Shown: piece by piece, positions 46,545 to 54,633 of the stretch
How the letters are laid out: every line of letters starts with the position of its first letter
Position numbering within the stretch: position 1 is the stretch's first letter
DNA from: Peptoniphilaceae bacterium
GTDB taxonomy: Bacteria; Bacillota; Clostridia; Tissierellales; Peptoniphilaceae
Direction: 5' to 3'
Length of the DNA stretch: 64,000 nt
Assembly (NCBI GenBank): GCA_902363535.1
Contig: CABJAE010000009.1
Location: 42,010 to 106,009, forward strand
Notes under the pieces: model-generated
What the model was told of the DNA's origin: nothing
What the model saw: only the letters and a program-made list of their open reading frames with translations
Databases searched by the model: none
Translations under genes and position numbers: made by a program

Positions 46545-48298
46545 TGGGCCTCCTCGCTCGTTAAGTGGGGGGATATGGTGTCGTAAACCCGGCGGTTGTA
46601 CGCGTTCAAATAGGCGATTTCTTTTTCATCCAATAGGGAGAAGTCCACGGCGTCCAAATCGTAGGGCACCAGGGTCATGGATTCGAAACAGAGCCATTTG
46701 CCGTATTCGTTTTCGCCGTCTTCTTTAACCACCAAGCAGTTTTCCGTGCGAATGCCGTGTTTTCCGGCGATGTAAAGGCCGGGCTCGTCGGTAATAATCA
46801 TGCCGGGCTCGATTTGGTGGTGTTCGTTCTTCGCCACATTCACCCGGTGGCGAATGCCCGCCGGGCCTTCGTGCACGTTTAAAAGCTGGCCGATGCCGTG
46901 GCCCGTGCCGTGATTGAAGTTCAGATGGGCGTCCCAGAAGGGCTTTCTCGCCGCGTAATCCAGGCCGTAGCCACAGGTGCCGTAGGGGAATTTTGCCATG
47001 GCCAGATCCAAATGGCTCTTTAAGACCAGGGTAAAGTGGTACACTTCTTCCTCCGTCAATTCGCCTAAGGCGATGGTGCGGGTAATGTCCGTAGAGCCCT
47101 CAGCGAAATTGCTACCCGTGTCGGAGAGATAGAGTCCCTTGGGCTCAAGGGGAATGTCGCTCTCTTCGTCGGCGGCGTAGTGGACGATGGCGGCGTATTT
47201 GCCGTAGCCGCTGATCGGAGCGAAGGAGGGCCACATATAGCCTTCCTGCTCTTTGCGGAAGGATTCCAATTTATCCGAGGCACCGATTTCGGTGATTTCT
47301 TCCTTTCCGATGGCGTGCTTCAGCCAATACATGAATTTCACCCAGGCGATGCCGTCTTTCACATGGGCGATGGCCATGTTCTTTACTTCCACGGGGTTTT
47401 TCATGGCCTTCATGAGAATGGAGGGATTGGCCCCTTCCACCAAGGTGTTGTCCGCTGGAATGCTTTCGTAGAGGGCGTAGTTCATCTTCGCGGGATCAAG
47501 AAGAACGGTCTTTTGCGACAATGCCTTCACGTCCTCGTAAATGCTGTTGTAGGGCCGGAGGCGCACATTCAGTTCCTTTAATTCGGCCTTGATTTCATCG
47601 CTCAGCTTGTTCTCGTCTATATAGAGCACCATCTCGTCAAGGGTGATCACGGCGTAGCAGAGCAGAATCGGCGAGTACATAATGTCGTCGCCCCGCAGGT
47701 TCAGCGTCCAGCACACGTCGTCTAAAGAGGCGACGATGTGGGTGTCTGCGCCTTTTTTCTTCATGACGCCCCTGATGCGGGAAAGCTTCGATGCCGCGCT
47801 CTCCCCGGTAATGGATTCGTCCAATTTAAAGGCGGGCTTTTCCGAAAGAGCCGGGCGATGGGGCCAAATTTCGCCCACGAGATCCATATTGTAGGTAATG
47901 GAGGCGCATTTCTTTTCGCAAATGGCCTCGTAATCGGCGCCGTCGGCCACGGATATGGTGCGCCCGTCGAAGCCCAAAGTGCCCCCGACCGGCAGTTTGT
48001 CTTCAATGTATTCTTTTATCGTGGGGACCTTGGGCTCGCCCATTTTTTGTAGGCGAATGCCGCTGCCCTTTAATTGTTCCTCCCCTTGGAGGAAGTAGCG
48101 GCCGTCGGTCCAGAGGCACACCTCATCCGCCGTGGCCACCAAGGTGCCGGCGCTTCCCGTAAAGCCCGATACATAGGCTCGGGCCTTGAAGTATTCCCCC
48201 ACGTATTCACTTTGGTGGAAATCTTCCGAGGGTACGACGTATAAATCTATATCTCTCTTCCGCATGAGGGAAAATAATTCTTCTACTTGTTTTCTCAA
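46514..48298 (-). CDS. pepP: Xaa-Pro aminopeptidase (M24B)
   Basis: At 594 residues this is the long, eukaryote-like aminopeptidase P form with two creatinase-like N-terminal domains. Metal-binding motifs are YLSDTGSNFAEGSTDITRT, NHGTGHGIGQLLNVHEGP and ITDEPGLYIAGKHGIRTEN. It releases N-terminal residues preceding proline. The start codon is TTG at 48298 after AAAGGAG. First gene of the operon. Confidence 0.93.
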   Translation of the reverse strand: MRKQVEELFSLMRKRDIDLYVVPSEDFHQSEYVGEYFKARAYVSGFTGSAGTLVATADEVCLWTDGRYFLQGEEQLKGSGIRLQKMGEPKVPTIKEYIEDKLPVGGTLGFDGRTISVADGADYEAICEKKCASITYNMDLVGEIWPHRPALSEKPAFKLDESITGESAASKLSRIRGVMKKKGADTHIVASLDDVCWTLNLRGDDIMYSPILLCYAVITLDEMVLYIDENKLSDEIKAELKELNVRLRPYNSIYEDVKALSQKTVLLDPAKMNYALYESIPADNTLVEGANPSILMKAMKNPVEVKNMAIAHVKDGIAWVKFMYWLKHAIGKEEITEIGASDKLESFRKEQEGYMWPSFAPISGYGKYAAIVHYAADEESDIPLEPKGLYLSDTGSNFAEGSTDITRTIALGELTEEEVYHFTLVLKSHLDLAMAKFPYGTCGYGLDYAARKPFWDAHLNFNHGTGHGIGQLLNVHEGPAGIRHRVNVAKNEHHQIEPGMIITDEPGLYIAGKHGIRTENCLVVKEDGENEYGKWLCFESMTLVPYDLDAVDFSLLDEKEIAYLNAYNRRVYDTISPHLTSEEAQWLKKYTREI

Positions 48299-48335
48299 CG
48301 CTGTCTCCTTTCAAACACCTCTCTATAACAGATTT

Positions 48336-48364
48336 ATTATATAGCTTGCCCTATGCCTTGTAAA
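48336..48364 (-). promoter_or_regulatory. Promoter of the proline-peptide operon
   Basis: Minus-strand TTTACA (48359-48364) and TATAAT (48336-48341) are separated by 17 bases, 37 bases before the TTG start. Confidence 0.75.
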
Positions 48365-48408
48365 TGAACGGTCGGCGGCGGCAAAGGGGCGTTTCTTTCG
48401 TGTCTACA

Positions 48409-48436
48409 CAAAAAAACGCGGATCGCTCCGCGTTCT
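48409..48436 (-). terminator. Terminator of the cobalamin-type ABC operon
   Basis: AACGCGGA/TCCGCGTT with a four-base loop, followed by seven T on the minus strand just after the ATPase stop. Confidence 0.88.
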
Positions 48437-48441
48437 TTTCA

Positions 48442-49191
48442 TCATGGCTTTTTAAATACCGCTACCGGCCGGCCATCCGCCTCGTGCAAGGTGCAGGGCG
48501 TGGAATAAAGGGCCTCGATCATGGCCGGTGTCACATTTTCCGGGGCTTCATCGAAGAGCAGCTTTCCTTCTTTTAAAGCCACAATGCGGTCCCCGTAGGC
48601 CAGGGCCAAGTTCATATCGTGCAGAGCCGCCACCACGGTAAGCTTTGTGTCCTTCACCATGGAGAGCAGCTTCAGCTGGTAGTAAATGTCCAAATGATTG
48701 GTGGCTTCGTCGAGAAGCAGGTGATCGGTTTTTTGCACCAAGGCCCGGGCCAGCACGGCCCGCTGCCTTTCTCCCCCGGAGAGGGCGCGAAGGGAGCGGG
48801 CGCCGTAGCTTTCCATGCCCACAGCGGCGAGGGCCTCCCCGGCCATGGCGCGGTCATCTTCCGTGTCCCTTTCCAAAAGGCCCTTGTAGGGCGTGCGGCC
48901 CATAAGCACCATGTCCATCACCGTCATGTCGAAGGCCATGTCGTTAAACTGGCCCACGACGGCCAACCGCTTGGCGTAGTCTTTTCTGCTCATGTCCCGG
49001 GCCTCCACCTCGTCGAGAAAAATTTTTCCCTCGTAGGGCAAAATCCGCGCCACTGCTTTTAACAGGCTGCTCTTCCCCGAGCCGTTGGGCCCGATTAAGG
49101 CCACGAGCTCTTTGTCGCGAATCGTAAGGGAAAAGTCTTGAAGCACCTGTTTTTTTCCGTAGGCGACCGAAAGATGTTCCACGCGAATCAT
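48442..49191 (-). CDS. btuD: ABC transporter ATPase, BtuD/FepC type
   Basis: A 249-residue ATPase with Walker A GPNGSGKSS (near residue 35), signature LSGGERQRAVLARAL, Walker B HLLLDEATNHLD and the switch histidine in AALHDMNLA. It is the FecE/BtuD class that powers siderophore, heme or cobalamin uptake. The start at 49191 overlaps the permease stop by four bases; the longer open frame is a shadow of the permease gene. Confidence 0.9.
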   Translation of the reverse strand: MIRVEHLSVAYGKKQVLQDFSLTIRDKELVALIGPNGSGKSSLLKAVARILPYEGKIFLDEVEARDMSRKDYAKRLAVVGQFNDMAFDMTVMDMVLMGRTPYKGLLERDTEDDRAMAGEALAAVGMESYGARSLRALSGGERQRAVLARALVQKTDHLLLDEATNHLDIYYQLKLLSMVKDTKLTVVAALHDMNLALAYGDRIVALKEGKLLFDEAPENVTPAMIEALYSTPCTLHEADGRPVAVFKKP

Positions 49192-50204
49192 GGCTGCACC
49201 TCCCGGGAATTTTTCACGATTAAATAGACGAAAAAGGGCGCCCCCACTACGGACACGACGACGCCGGTGGGCAGTTCCCCGGCGGGCAGAGCGTTTCTCG
49301 CCGCCACGTCCGCCCAGAGGAGGAGACTCGCCCCCAAAAGAATCACGCCGGGAAGGAGGTGGCGGTGATTGGTCCCCAAGAGAAAGCGGGCCATGTGGGG
49401 CACGATCAGGCCCACGAAGCCGATGGTGCCCGAGGTGTAGACCACGAGACCCACGAGAAGGGACACCGCCACGATGTAGGCGCTCCGAAGCTTGGCGAGA
49501 TCCTTGCCCAGGGTGTAGGCCACCTCGTCGCCCAAGAGTAGCAGATTTAAATTGCGGCTTTGGGTGGCGAGAAAGATACAAAGGGCGAGGATCACCGGCC
49601 CGATGAAGGCGATCTGATTCATCTTCGCGCCGGATAAGGAGCCCATGAGCCAGAAATTCACTTCCCGAATGGCGTCGCGGTTTTTCGCCGTGTAGACCAA
49701 AAGGGTGGCGATGCTGGATGTGGCGGCGGAAAGGGCCAGGCCCGAGAGGATGAGCCGCTCCGAGGTGGCGCGCCCACCGATGCGGGAGAGAATCATGACC
49801 CCCACGGAAGTTAAGAGGGCGAAGAGAAAGGCGCTGATCCCCACGGCCACATTGCCCAAGGCGCTCATAAGGCCGAGGACGATGGCCAAGGTGGCGCCTA
49901 AAGACGCCCCGGAGGAAATCCCCAAAATGTAGGGATCGGCGATGGGATTTCCCACCACCGCCTGCATAATGAGCCCGGAGACGGCGAGAGCCACGCCGGT
50001 TAAGATGGCGAGGAGCACCCGTGGCAGGCGAATGTCCATGACAATGGCATAGGCCACGTCGTCGCCGCCCTTCCCCGCAAGGCCGCGGGACAAAGCATTA
50101 AGAATCTCCCCGAGACTTAGATCCGCATAGCCCAGATACAAGCCGCCGATCACCGATGCGATGAATAAAAGCGTAAGCCCCGCGAAAATCACCGAGCGCT
50201 TCAT
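49188..50204 (-). CDS. btuC: FecCD/BtuC-family ABC permease
   Basis: The 338-residue membrane protein has about ten helices with the family motifs LPRVLLAILTGVALAVSG, NPIADPYILGISSGASLG and GLIVPHMARFLLGTNHR. It forms the channel of the importer. It overlaps genes on both sides by four bases. Confidence 0.93.
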   Translation of the reverse strand: MKRSVIFAGLTLLFIASVIGGLYLGYADLSLGEILNALSRGLAGKGGDDVAYAIVMDIRLPRVLLAILTGVALAVSGLIMQAVVGNPIADPYILGISSGASLGATLAIVLGLMSALGNVAVGISAFLFALLTSVGVMILSRIGGRATSERLILSGLALSAATSSIATLLVYTAKNRDAIREVNFWLMGSLSGAKMNQIAFIGPVILALCIFLATQSRNLNLLLLGDEVAYTLGKDLAKLRSAYIVAVSLLVGLVVYTSGTIGFVGLIVPHMARFLLGTNHRHLLPGVILLGASLLLWADVAARNALPAGELPTGVVVSVVGAPFFVYLIVKNSREVQP

Positions 50205-51208
50205 GATTCGGGATAGAGGCCCTTGATCATGGTGTCGATGCCGTCGGCGGTGCGCACGCCGGAGGCGTAAACTTCCGACAAGCTAATGGGATAGACCCGA
50301 TCGTTTTTAATGGCGGAAAGGCCTTTTAAAGCAGGCATGGATTTAAAGCGCTCCAATTCCTGATCTTCGACCTTGTTTTCGCCGAAGTAAACGACGAAAA
50401 TCACGTCGGGATCCTTTGTAAGGAGGGCTTCGGAGCCGAAGCGATCTTCGTCCATGACCAGCTTCGCGCCGGCTTTTTCGGCGATTTCGCCGCCCACGGT
50501 TTTCGCACCGTAGTTTCTGAAGAGATTATCGTCTTCGATTTCCAGAATCGCCGCCTTCACCGGCTCCTTGCCTTCCCGGAGTTTTTCCGTTTCGGCCAGG
50601 CGATCCTTCATGGACTGCACGATGGCTTGGGCTTCTTTTTGTTTATTGAAAATCTTTCCTAAATTTAAAATGTCGTCGTATTCATTTTCCAAGCTGTCCA
50701 CCTTTACGGCGCCGCTGTTTTTCAGAATATAGGTGTTGACACCCTTATCCTGCCAGTCCTTTACATCCCCCAGGGTTTTGTCTCCGAAGTAAGAAGCCCA
50801 GGAAATAATGAAATCCGGCTTGGCGGCGAGAACCGCTTCCTTCGACGGCGCGTCCTTTACATATTCCACCTTGCTGAAGGCGTCTTTGTACTCGTCCTTG
50901 ACGTCGATGTCCAATTGGGCGGCGAGGACCATTTTGTCCTCGAGGCCGAGGGCCAGCATGTTTTCAATGGCCGATTGATACACGGCCACGACGCGTTCCG
51001 GTTCCTTTTCAAAGGTTTCCTGAACGGGATTGCCCTGGGCATCCACCGTGTCGATGGTCACCGGATAATAAGCATCCTTTGTTTCCGCCGCAGCATTGGT
51101 ATTGGCATTCGCCTGATTGTTTTCGTTCGTAGCGACTTTATCTCCCCCGCCGCAGGCGGTTAAGAGGAGCAAAGACGCGAGCAACAAGACGTTCAGAATC
51201 TTTTTCAT
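50201..51208 (-). CDS. btuF: Substrate-binding lipoprotein of the importer
   Basis: A 335-residue periplasmic-binding-type lipoprotein: signal peptide with lipobox LLTAC (Cys19), then a low-complexity Asn/Ala linker and the BtuF/FepB fold (EKEPERVVAVYQSAIENMLALG and a GKIFNKQKEAQAIVQ region). Sequence alone cannot separate cobalamin from siderophore binding; the cobalamin riboswitch in its leader favours a corrinoid. RBS AGGAGG precedes the start. Confidence 0.88.
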   Translation of the reverse strand: MKKILNVLLLASLLLLTACGGGDKVATNENNQANANTNAAAETKDAYYPVTIDTVDAQGNPVQETFEKEPERVVAVYQSAIENMLALGLEDKMVLAAQLDIDVKDEYKDAFSKVEYVKDAPSKEAVLAAKPDFIISWASYFGDKTLGDVKDWQDKGVNTYILKNSGAVKVDSLENEYDDILNLGKIFNKQKEAQAIVQSMKDRLAETEKLREGKEPVKAAILEIEDDNLFRNYGAKTVGGEIAEKAGAKLVMDEDRFGSEALLTKDPDVIFVVYFGENKVEDQELERFKSMPALKGLSAIKNDRVYPISLSEVYASGVRTADGIDTMIKGLYPES

Positions 51209-51224
51209 AAAGACCTCCTATCTT

Positions 51225-51242
51225 GTATGGACAACTCCATAC
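51225..51242 (-). promoter_or_regulatory. Leader hairpin between riboswitch and btuF start
   Basis: GTATGGA-GTTG-TCCATAC is a perfect 7-bp hairpin ending eight bases before the AGGAGG of btuF. It may be part of the expression platform that controls translation. Confidence 0.55.
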
Positions 51243-51260
51243 CTCGTGAAGAAATTTTTT

Positions 51261-51397
51261 CCATAGGCAGGTATCCTGACTTCTGACCTCAGGCGACGTT
51301 CCATCCTTCCCGTTAAGTGAATGGGCGTCTCGGCCGTTACAGTGGCGGGACCGCGTGCCGCAAGCAACTTCCCTTTTAATCCGAAGAACCTATGCCT
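51261..51397 (-). ncRNA. Cobalamin riboswitch
   Basis: Read on the minus strand, the leader contains the class-typical TTGCTTGCGGCACGCGG-like core with GCCACTG, followed by the B12 box variant CAGGATACCTGCC, and is closed by a P1 helix CATAGG/CCTATG at its two ends. This aptamer binds adenosyl- or aquocobalamin and normally turns expression off. No T-run hairpin lies between it and btuF, so control is probably at translation. Confidence 0.9.
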
Positions 51398-51399
51398 CT

Positions 51400-51405
51400 A
51401 TTATA
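51400..51405 (-). promoter_or_regulatory. -10 box of the cobalamin-importer transcript
   Basis: Consensus TATAAT on the minus strand directly upstream of the riboswitch; the -35 region is poorly conserved. Confidence 0.55.
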
Positions 51406-51452
51406 CCTGGGGTAGGAGAAAAAAGCAGGAAAGCATACAAGGAATTTGGGGA

Positions 51453-51481
51453 AATAAAAAATCCCAAGACGGGCTTGGGAT
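51453..51481 (-). terminator. Terminator of the small antitoxin-like gene
   Basis: ATCCCAAG/CTTGGGAT is a perfect 8-bp stem with a five-base loop and a T-run on the minus strand. It lies about 75 bases after the stop codon. Confidence 0.85.
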
Positions 51482-51554
51482 GGTGTTGGTTTTTGGAATT
51501 AAATAGATTGCTTATTTGTTTTCGCCGGGATTGAAATTATGCCACGAGGATCGC

Positions 51555-51758
51555 CTATGCTCTTTCACTGTCGGGAATCCGCGCCTTTACGCGGCCGAAG
51601 ACCTCGTCGGTGTCGTAGCGAACCGTCGTCTCCTTCGCCATGCGATCCGCCTCATCCAATTTCGTTTCTACATCTCCAGAGAGAGCCGCATTATGGGCCA
51701 TGCACGGTACGCTATCGTAACCACTTTTCGTTAAATAATCGGGATGTGTCGTAACCAT
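51555..51758 (-). CDS. Small protein with antitoxin-like C-terminal segment
   Basis: The 67-residue protein has a good ribosome site (AAGGAGG, seven bases) plus its own promoter and terminator, so it is probably real. Its C-terminal half (LDEADRMAKETTVRYDTDEVF) resembles the tail of type II antitoxins that read xxADxxAxxTxxRYTHEEVF. The N-terminal half has two cysteine/histidine-bearing stretches I do not recognise, and no DNA-binding fold is evident. No toxin gene is adjacent, so an orphan antitoxin remnant or an unrelated small protein are both possible. Confidence 0.65.
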   Translation of the reverse strand: MVTTHPDYLTKSGYDSVPCMAHNAALSGDVETKLDEADRMAKETTVRYDTDEVFGRVKARIPDSERA

Positions 51759-51780
51759 AGCAAATCCTCCTTATGGCGTC

Positions 51781-51808
51781 ATTTTATCTTATTTGTTCAT
51801 CGGATCAA
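51781..51808 (-). promoter_or_regulatory. Promoter of the small antitoxin-like gene
   Basis: Minus-strand TTGATC (51803-51808) and TAAAAT (51781-51786) with a 16-base spacer, 22 bases before the start. Confidence 0.6.
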
Positions 51809-51824
51809 TAATTTGCTTCCTCCC

Positions 51825-52556
51825 CTAAATATTCAGCGCCACGCGAAGGAGGCCCAAGATCAAAATGTGCACCGGGTAAAAGGCGTAGTTGAGCCACTTA
51901 TACTGCTTGCCCCGCTCGCCGTTGTAGGTAAGGGTGGCGGCAAAGCCCAGGATGGAATAAAGCTCTTTTATAATGGAGAGATAACCCAGGGCCGCGCCGT
52001 AGACGGGCTTTTCGTAAAAGAGATAGAACAAATAGGCCACGATAATGGCGTGGTAATCGTAATCCAGGCTGAAGAACATGGCCACGGCACACATAACCGC
52101 CACCACGACGATGGACGCTCCGTACCAAAGGGCCGCGGACTTTTTCGACAGCCGCCCCTTGAGCTCATCCACGATCCAAATGGTGACGAGAGACAGAGCG
52201 AGAGTGAACATCATATTGTTCCAGTTGTTATTGAAGAGCTCCCGGGAGGTAAAGAGATCGAAGGGCACTTCCGACACAATGGCGAAGAGCAAGAGATTCA
52301 TGAGATACTTTTTCCGGGAGCGGGTCTTGAAAAAGCCCTCCACGAGAAAATACATAAAGAGAGGAAAGGCGATTCGCCCCAAAATGCTCAGAAGATTGCT
52401 TACATGGAGCAAAGGCCCCTTTCCGTCTAAATAAGGCGTAATCAAGGCGTTGTTGACGTGGTCCAAAAGCATGGACAAAAAGGCGATGTATTTTAATTGA
52501 GCGCCGTTTAATACCCGCCAAGACGTCGGCGGCCGGCCCGTTTTTATGGCTTCCAT
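51825..52556 (-). CDS. TraX-family membrane protein
   Basis: A 243-residue protein with about eight membrane helices and the TraX-type motifs LKYIAFLSMLLDHVNN and LGRIAFPLFMYFLVEGFFKT near the N-terminus and YKWLNYAFYPVHILIL near the C-terminus. TraX acetylates pilin on F-type plasmids, but chromosomal homologues in Firmicutes are common and probably modify a cell-surface molecule; no conjugation genes are nearby. The second ATG (52556) is favoured because GGAGG lies six bases before it but touches the first ATG. Confidence 0.85.
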   Translation of the reverse strand: MEAIKTGRPPTSWRVLNGAQLKYIAFLSMLLDHVNNALITPYLDGKGPLLHVSNLLSILGRIAFPLFMYFLVEGFFKTRSRKKYLMNLLLFAIVSEVPFDLFTSRELFNNNWNNMMFTLALSLVTIWIVDELKGRLSKKSAALWYGASIVVVAVMCAVAMFFSLDYDYHAIIVAYLFYLFYEKPVYGAALGYLSIIKELYSILGFAATLTYNGERGKQYKWLNYAFYPVHILILGLLRVALNI

Positions 52557-52591
52557 AGGCATCCTCCTTTTTAGGATTTTAAGAAGGTTTT

Positions 52592-52620
52592 ATTTTATCC
52601 TACCGACGAAAATCTGTCTA
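52592..52620 (-). promoter_or_regulatory. Promoter of the TraX-family gene
   Basis: Minus-strand TAGACA (52615-52620) and TAAAAT (52592-52597) with a 17-base spacer. Confidence 0.62.
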
Positions 52621-52651
52621 TCTTTTTGTCGATTCAATGGCTTCTCACAAA

Positions 52652-52685
52652 GAAAAAAGGGAGGGCAAATCGAATGATTCTCCCT
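52652..52685 (-). terminator. Terminator after the SLH-P60 gene
   Basis: AGGGAG (minus strand, 52680-52685) pairs with CTCCCT (52658-52663) across a 16-base loop, followed by six T. A second hairpin ACCCGAG/CTCGGGT at 52703-52722 ends in T on the plus strand. Confidence 0.6.
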
Positions 52686-52738
52686 CTCTTTTTATTACTC
52701 CGACCCGAGATACTCCTCGGGTTTTTCTTTTTTCACAA

Positions 52739-54475
52739 CTATTGACGGCGCAAAATTTCCGGGATTTGGCCGTTGCCTTTGTTTTTGTCCGTGTTGTAGC
52801 GGACGAATTCTTTGTTGAAGCGGCGGCCGATTTCGCGGTTCATTTCCCTGCAGTCGCCGACAAAGATGCCGTTTTTCAGCGTGGCGTGGACGTAGATGTC
52901 CCGTCCGTTGTTTTTGCCCATGTACAGGCCCACGTGGTTGTAGCCTAAATAGAAGTTCGGGCTGTAGTTAAAGATAATGTCGCCGGGCCATGCGTTGGCA
53001 AAGTTGGCCGGATAGCGCATGCCGCCGAATTTGTAGGCGGCTTCGTATTGCACGCGGGGCAATTCGTAGCCTCTGTGCTTGCGAATGTTAGCGTCGTTGG
53101 GCCCGGGAATGTGGATGCCGAAGGCCTTGTGGGTGGCGTAGGTGAGGCCGACGCAGTAGACGCCTTTGCCGCTGTCGAATTCAAAGCCGTACCAACGGAA
53201 GGGTTGACCTTCGAAGGCGGCGGCGTAGTTGGCCATTTCCTGTCCTCTGAAGCGAAGTTCCTGATTGGGGCCGGTGAGCCAGCCGTTTTCCAATTCCTTG
53301 GCCGAGGGGCCTGCCCAGTAAACGAGGCGGCCGTGTTGCCCGCCGGGGCGCTTGCCGATTTTAAGCTTGCCATCTTGGCCGAACCAGTAAACGCCTTCGC
53401 CGGTGGAGAACATGCCGTTTCTGTACATGCGGTAATTGGCCGGCGAGAAGTAGTAGAGTCCGTCGCCGATTTGTTTCCAGCCGCGGACCTTTCCTTTTTC
53501 GCGGTCGATGTAGTAGGTTTTGTTGTCTCTGCGAATGAAGCCCGAAGTGAGGGCGTCGTCCGGGCCGAGCAAATAGGCTTGATCGCCGATGGTGACGTAG
53601 CCGTCTTTAAAGGCGTCGCGGCTGAAGCGGGCGCCGTTTTCTACATTGACGATGTAATACTTGCCGCCTTCCTGTACAACTTTGCCCTTCAGTTCCGTCG
53701 CCGGCTTCGGTTGCGGTGCAGGTTGCGGCGCGGGTTGGGGCGCAGGTTGCGGCGCGGGTTTTTCAACGGGAGCCGGGGCTTGGCCCGTGGCGCGGAGGAT
53801 CAGGGTCATGGCCTCGGCGCGGGTCAGCTTGCCTTGGGGCTTAAAGACGTTGTTTTCGTAGCCGGTAATAATTTTCCCGTCGGTTAATTGGCCGACGGCC
53901 CACACGTAGCGCGGCATCACTTCGGCCTTGTCCGAATAGCTCAGGGCGTCGGGGTTGTTGTTTCTTTCCGTCAGCGTGGCGGCGAAATTATGAATGGTCT
54001 CTACATTCTCTTTCGTCAAGCCGGATTGTGCGTCCATATTTTTGAGCATGGTGCCCAAATTCAGAACGGCCGCCGCTTCTTCACGGGTGATGGGGGCGTT
54101 GGGGCGCAGGTTCGGTCCCATGAAGACCAAATCCAAGAGCTGCGCCTCTTCCGCTTGGCGAATGGTCCCGTCGGCCCAAGCTGCCTGATTCAAATCGCCG
54201 TAGGCCGATTGCTCTTTCGCGCCCACTTTTTCCAGGCCCGCCATGCGGTGGACCATGGCGATGTATTCCGCCCGGGTCACCGATTGATTCGGGCGCATGG
54301 TGCCATCGTCATAACCTTTGATCCAGCCGAGATCTGCGGCCTTAATCATGGTGCCTTCCGACCAGTGCCCCGCCAGGTCCGGGTAGCTCGCGGCGAATAC
54401 GCTGAAGCCCGTGGCCAGGGTCATGACCAGGGCCAGGAGAAGCACGGTCCATTGTCTCTTCATGTGTCCTTTCAT
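52739..54475 (-). CDS. SLH-domain cell-wall hydrolase, NlpC/P60-like
   Basis: A secreted protein of 578 residues. After a signal peptide (to FAAS) come three SLH repeats (about residues 30-220) that tether it to the wall, a Pro/Ala/Gln linker (PAPQPAPQP), a region of aromatic choline-binding-like repeats (YLLGPDDAL, YYIDREKGK, YYFSPANYR, YWFGQDGK; about 270-400) and a C-terminal NlpC/P60-like catalytic domain. The probable catalytic pair is Cys in KGVYCVGLTYA (near 440) and His in GYNHVGLYMG (near 513), with PGDIIFNY between. It should cut peptidoglycan stem peptides. The start at 54475 is best spaced from GGAGG; ATGs at 54463 and 54490 are alternatives. Confidence 0.85.
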   Translation of the reverse strand: MKGHMKRQWTVLLLALVMTLATGFSVFAASYPDLAGHWSEGTMIKAADLGWIKGYDDGTMRPNQSVTRAEYIAMVHRMAGLEKVGAKEQSAYGDLNQAAWADGTIRQAEEAQLLDLVFMGPNLRPNAPITREEAAAVLNLGTMLKNMDAQSGLTKENVETIHNFAATLTERNNNPDALSYSDKAEVMPRYVWAVGQLTDGKIITGYENNVFKPQGKLTRAEAMTLILRATGQAPAPVEKPAPQPAPQPAPQPAPQPKPATELKGKVVQEGGKYYIVNVENGARFSRDAFKDGYVTIGDQAYLLGPDDALTSGFIRRDNKTYYIDREKGKVRGWKQIGDGLYYFSPANYRMYRNGMFSTGEGVYWFGQDGKLKIGKRPGGQHGRLVYWAGPSAKELENGWLTGPNQELRFRGQEMANYAAAFEGQPFRWYGFEFDSGKGVYCVGLTYATHKAFGIHIPGPNDANIRKHRGYELPRVQYEAAYKFGGMRYPANFANAWPGDIIFNYSPNFYLGYNHVGLYMGKNNGRDIYVHATLKNGIFVGDCREMNREIGRRFNKEFVRYNTDKNKGNGQIPEILRRQ

Positions 54476-54503
54476 CATTGCCTCCTTCATGTTTATATAA
54501 GTA

Positions 54504-54512
54504 ATTATAGCA
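54504..54512 (-). promoter_or_regulatory. Extended -10 promoter of the SLH-P60 gene
   Basis: The minus strand reads TGCTATAAT (the -10 at 54504-54509), about 30 bases before the start, in AT-rich sequence. Confidence 0.55.
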
Positions 54513-54588
54513 TTCTTTTAATAAAATATGTTTTTATTTAGGTAAACTCTTTCTTCTCCTTTTATTCAGCCTTAACTCTTTTTTCCAT

Positions 54589-54626
54589 GAAAAAAGCCAA
54601 GGCCCCGAATGAGGCTTTGGCTTTTC
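54589..54626 (-). terminator. Terminator of the small SLH gene
   Basis: AAGCCAAAGCC and GGCCTTGGCTT pair across an eight-base loop (one mismatch), followed by six T on the minus strand. Confidence 0.87.
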
Positions 54627-54633
54627 AAAGGAT

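Noticed and set aside
48442..49581. A 379-codon version of the BtuD ATPase gene
   Set aside because: The first 130 codons are out-of-frame btuC sequence; the start at 49191 gives the normal length and a four-base overlap.
51825..52556. TraX homologue as evidence for a conjugative element
   Set aside because: No relaxase, coupling protein, integrase or attachment repeats are visible around it.
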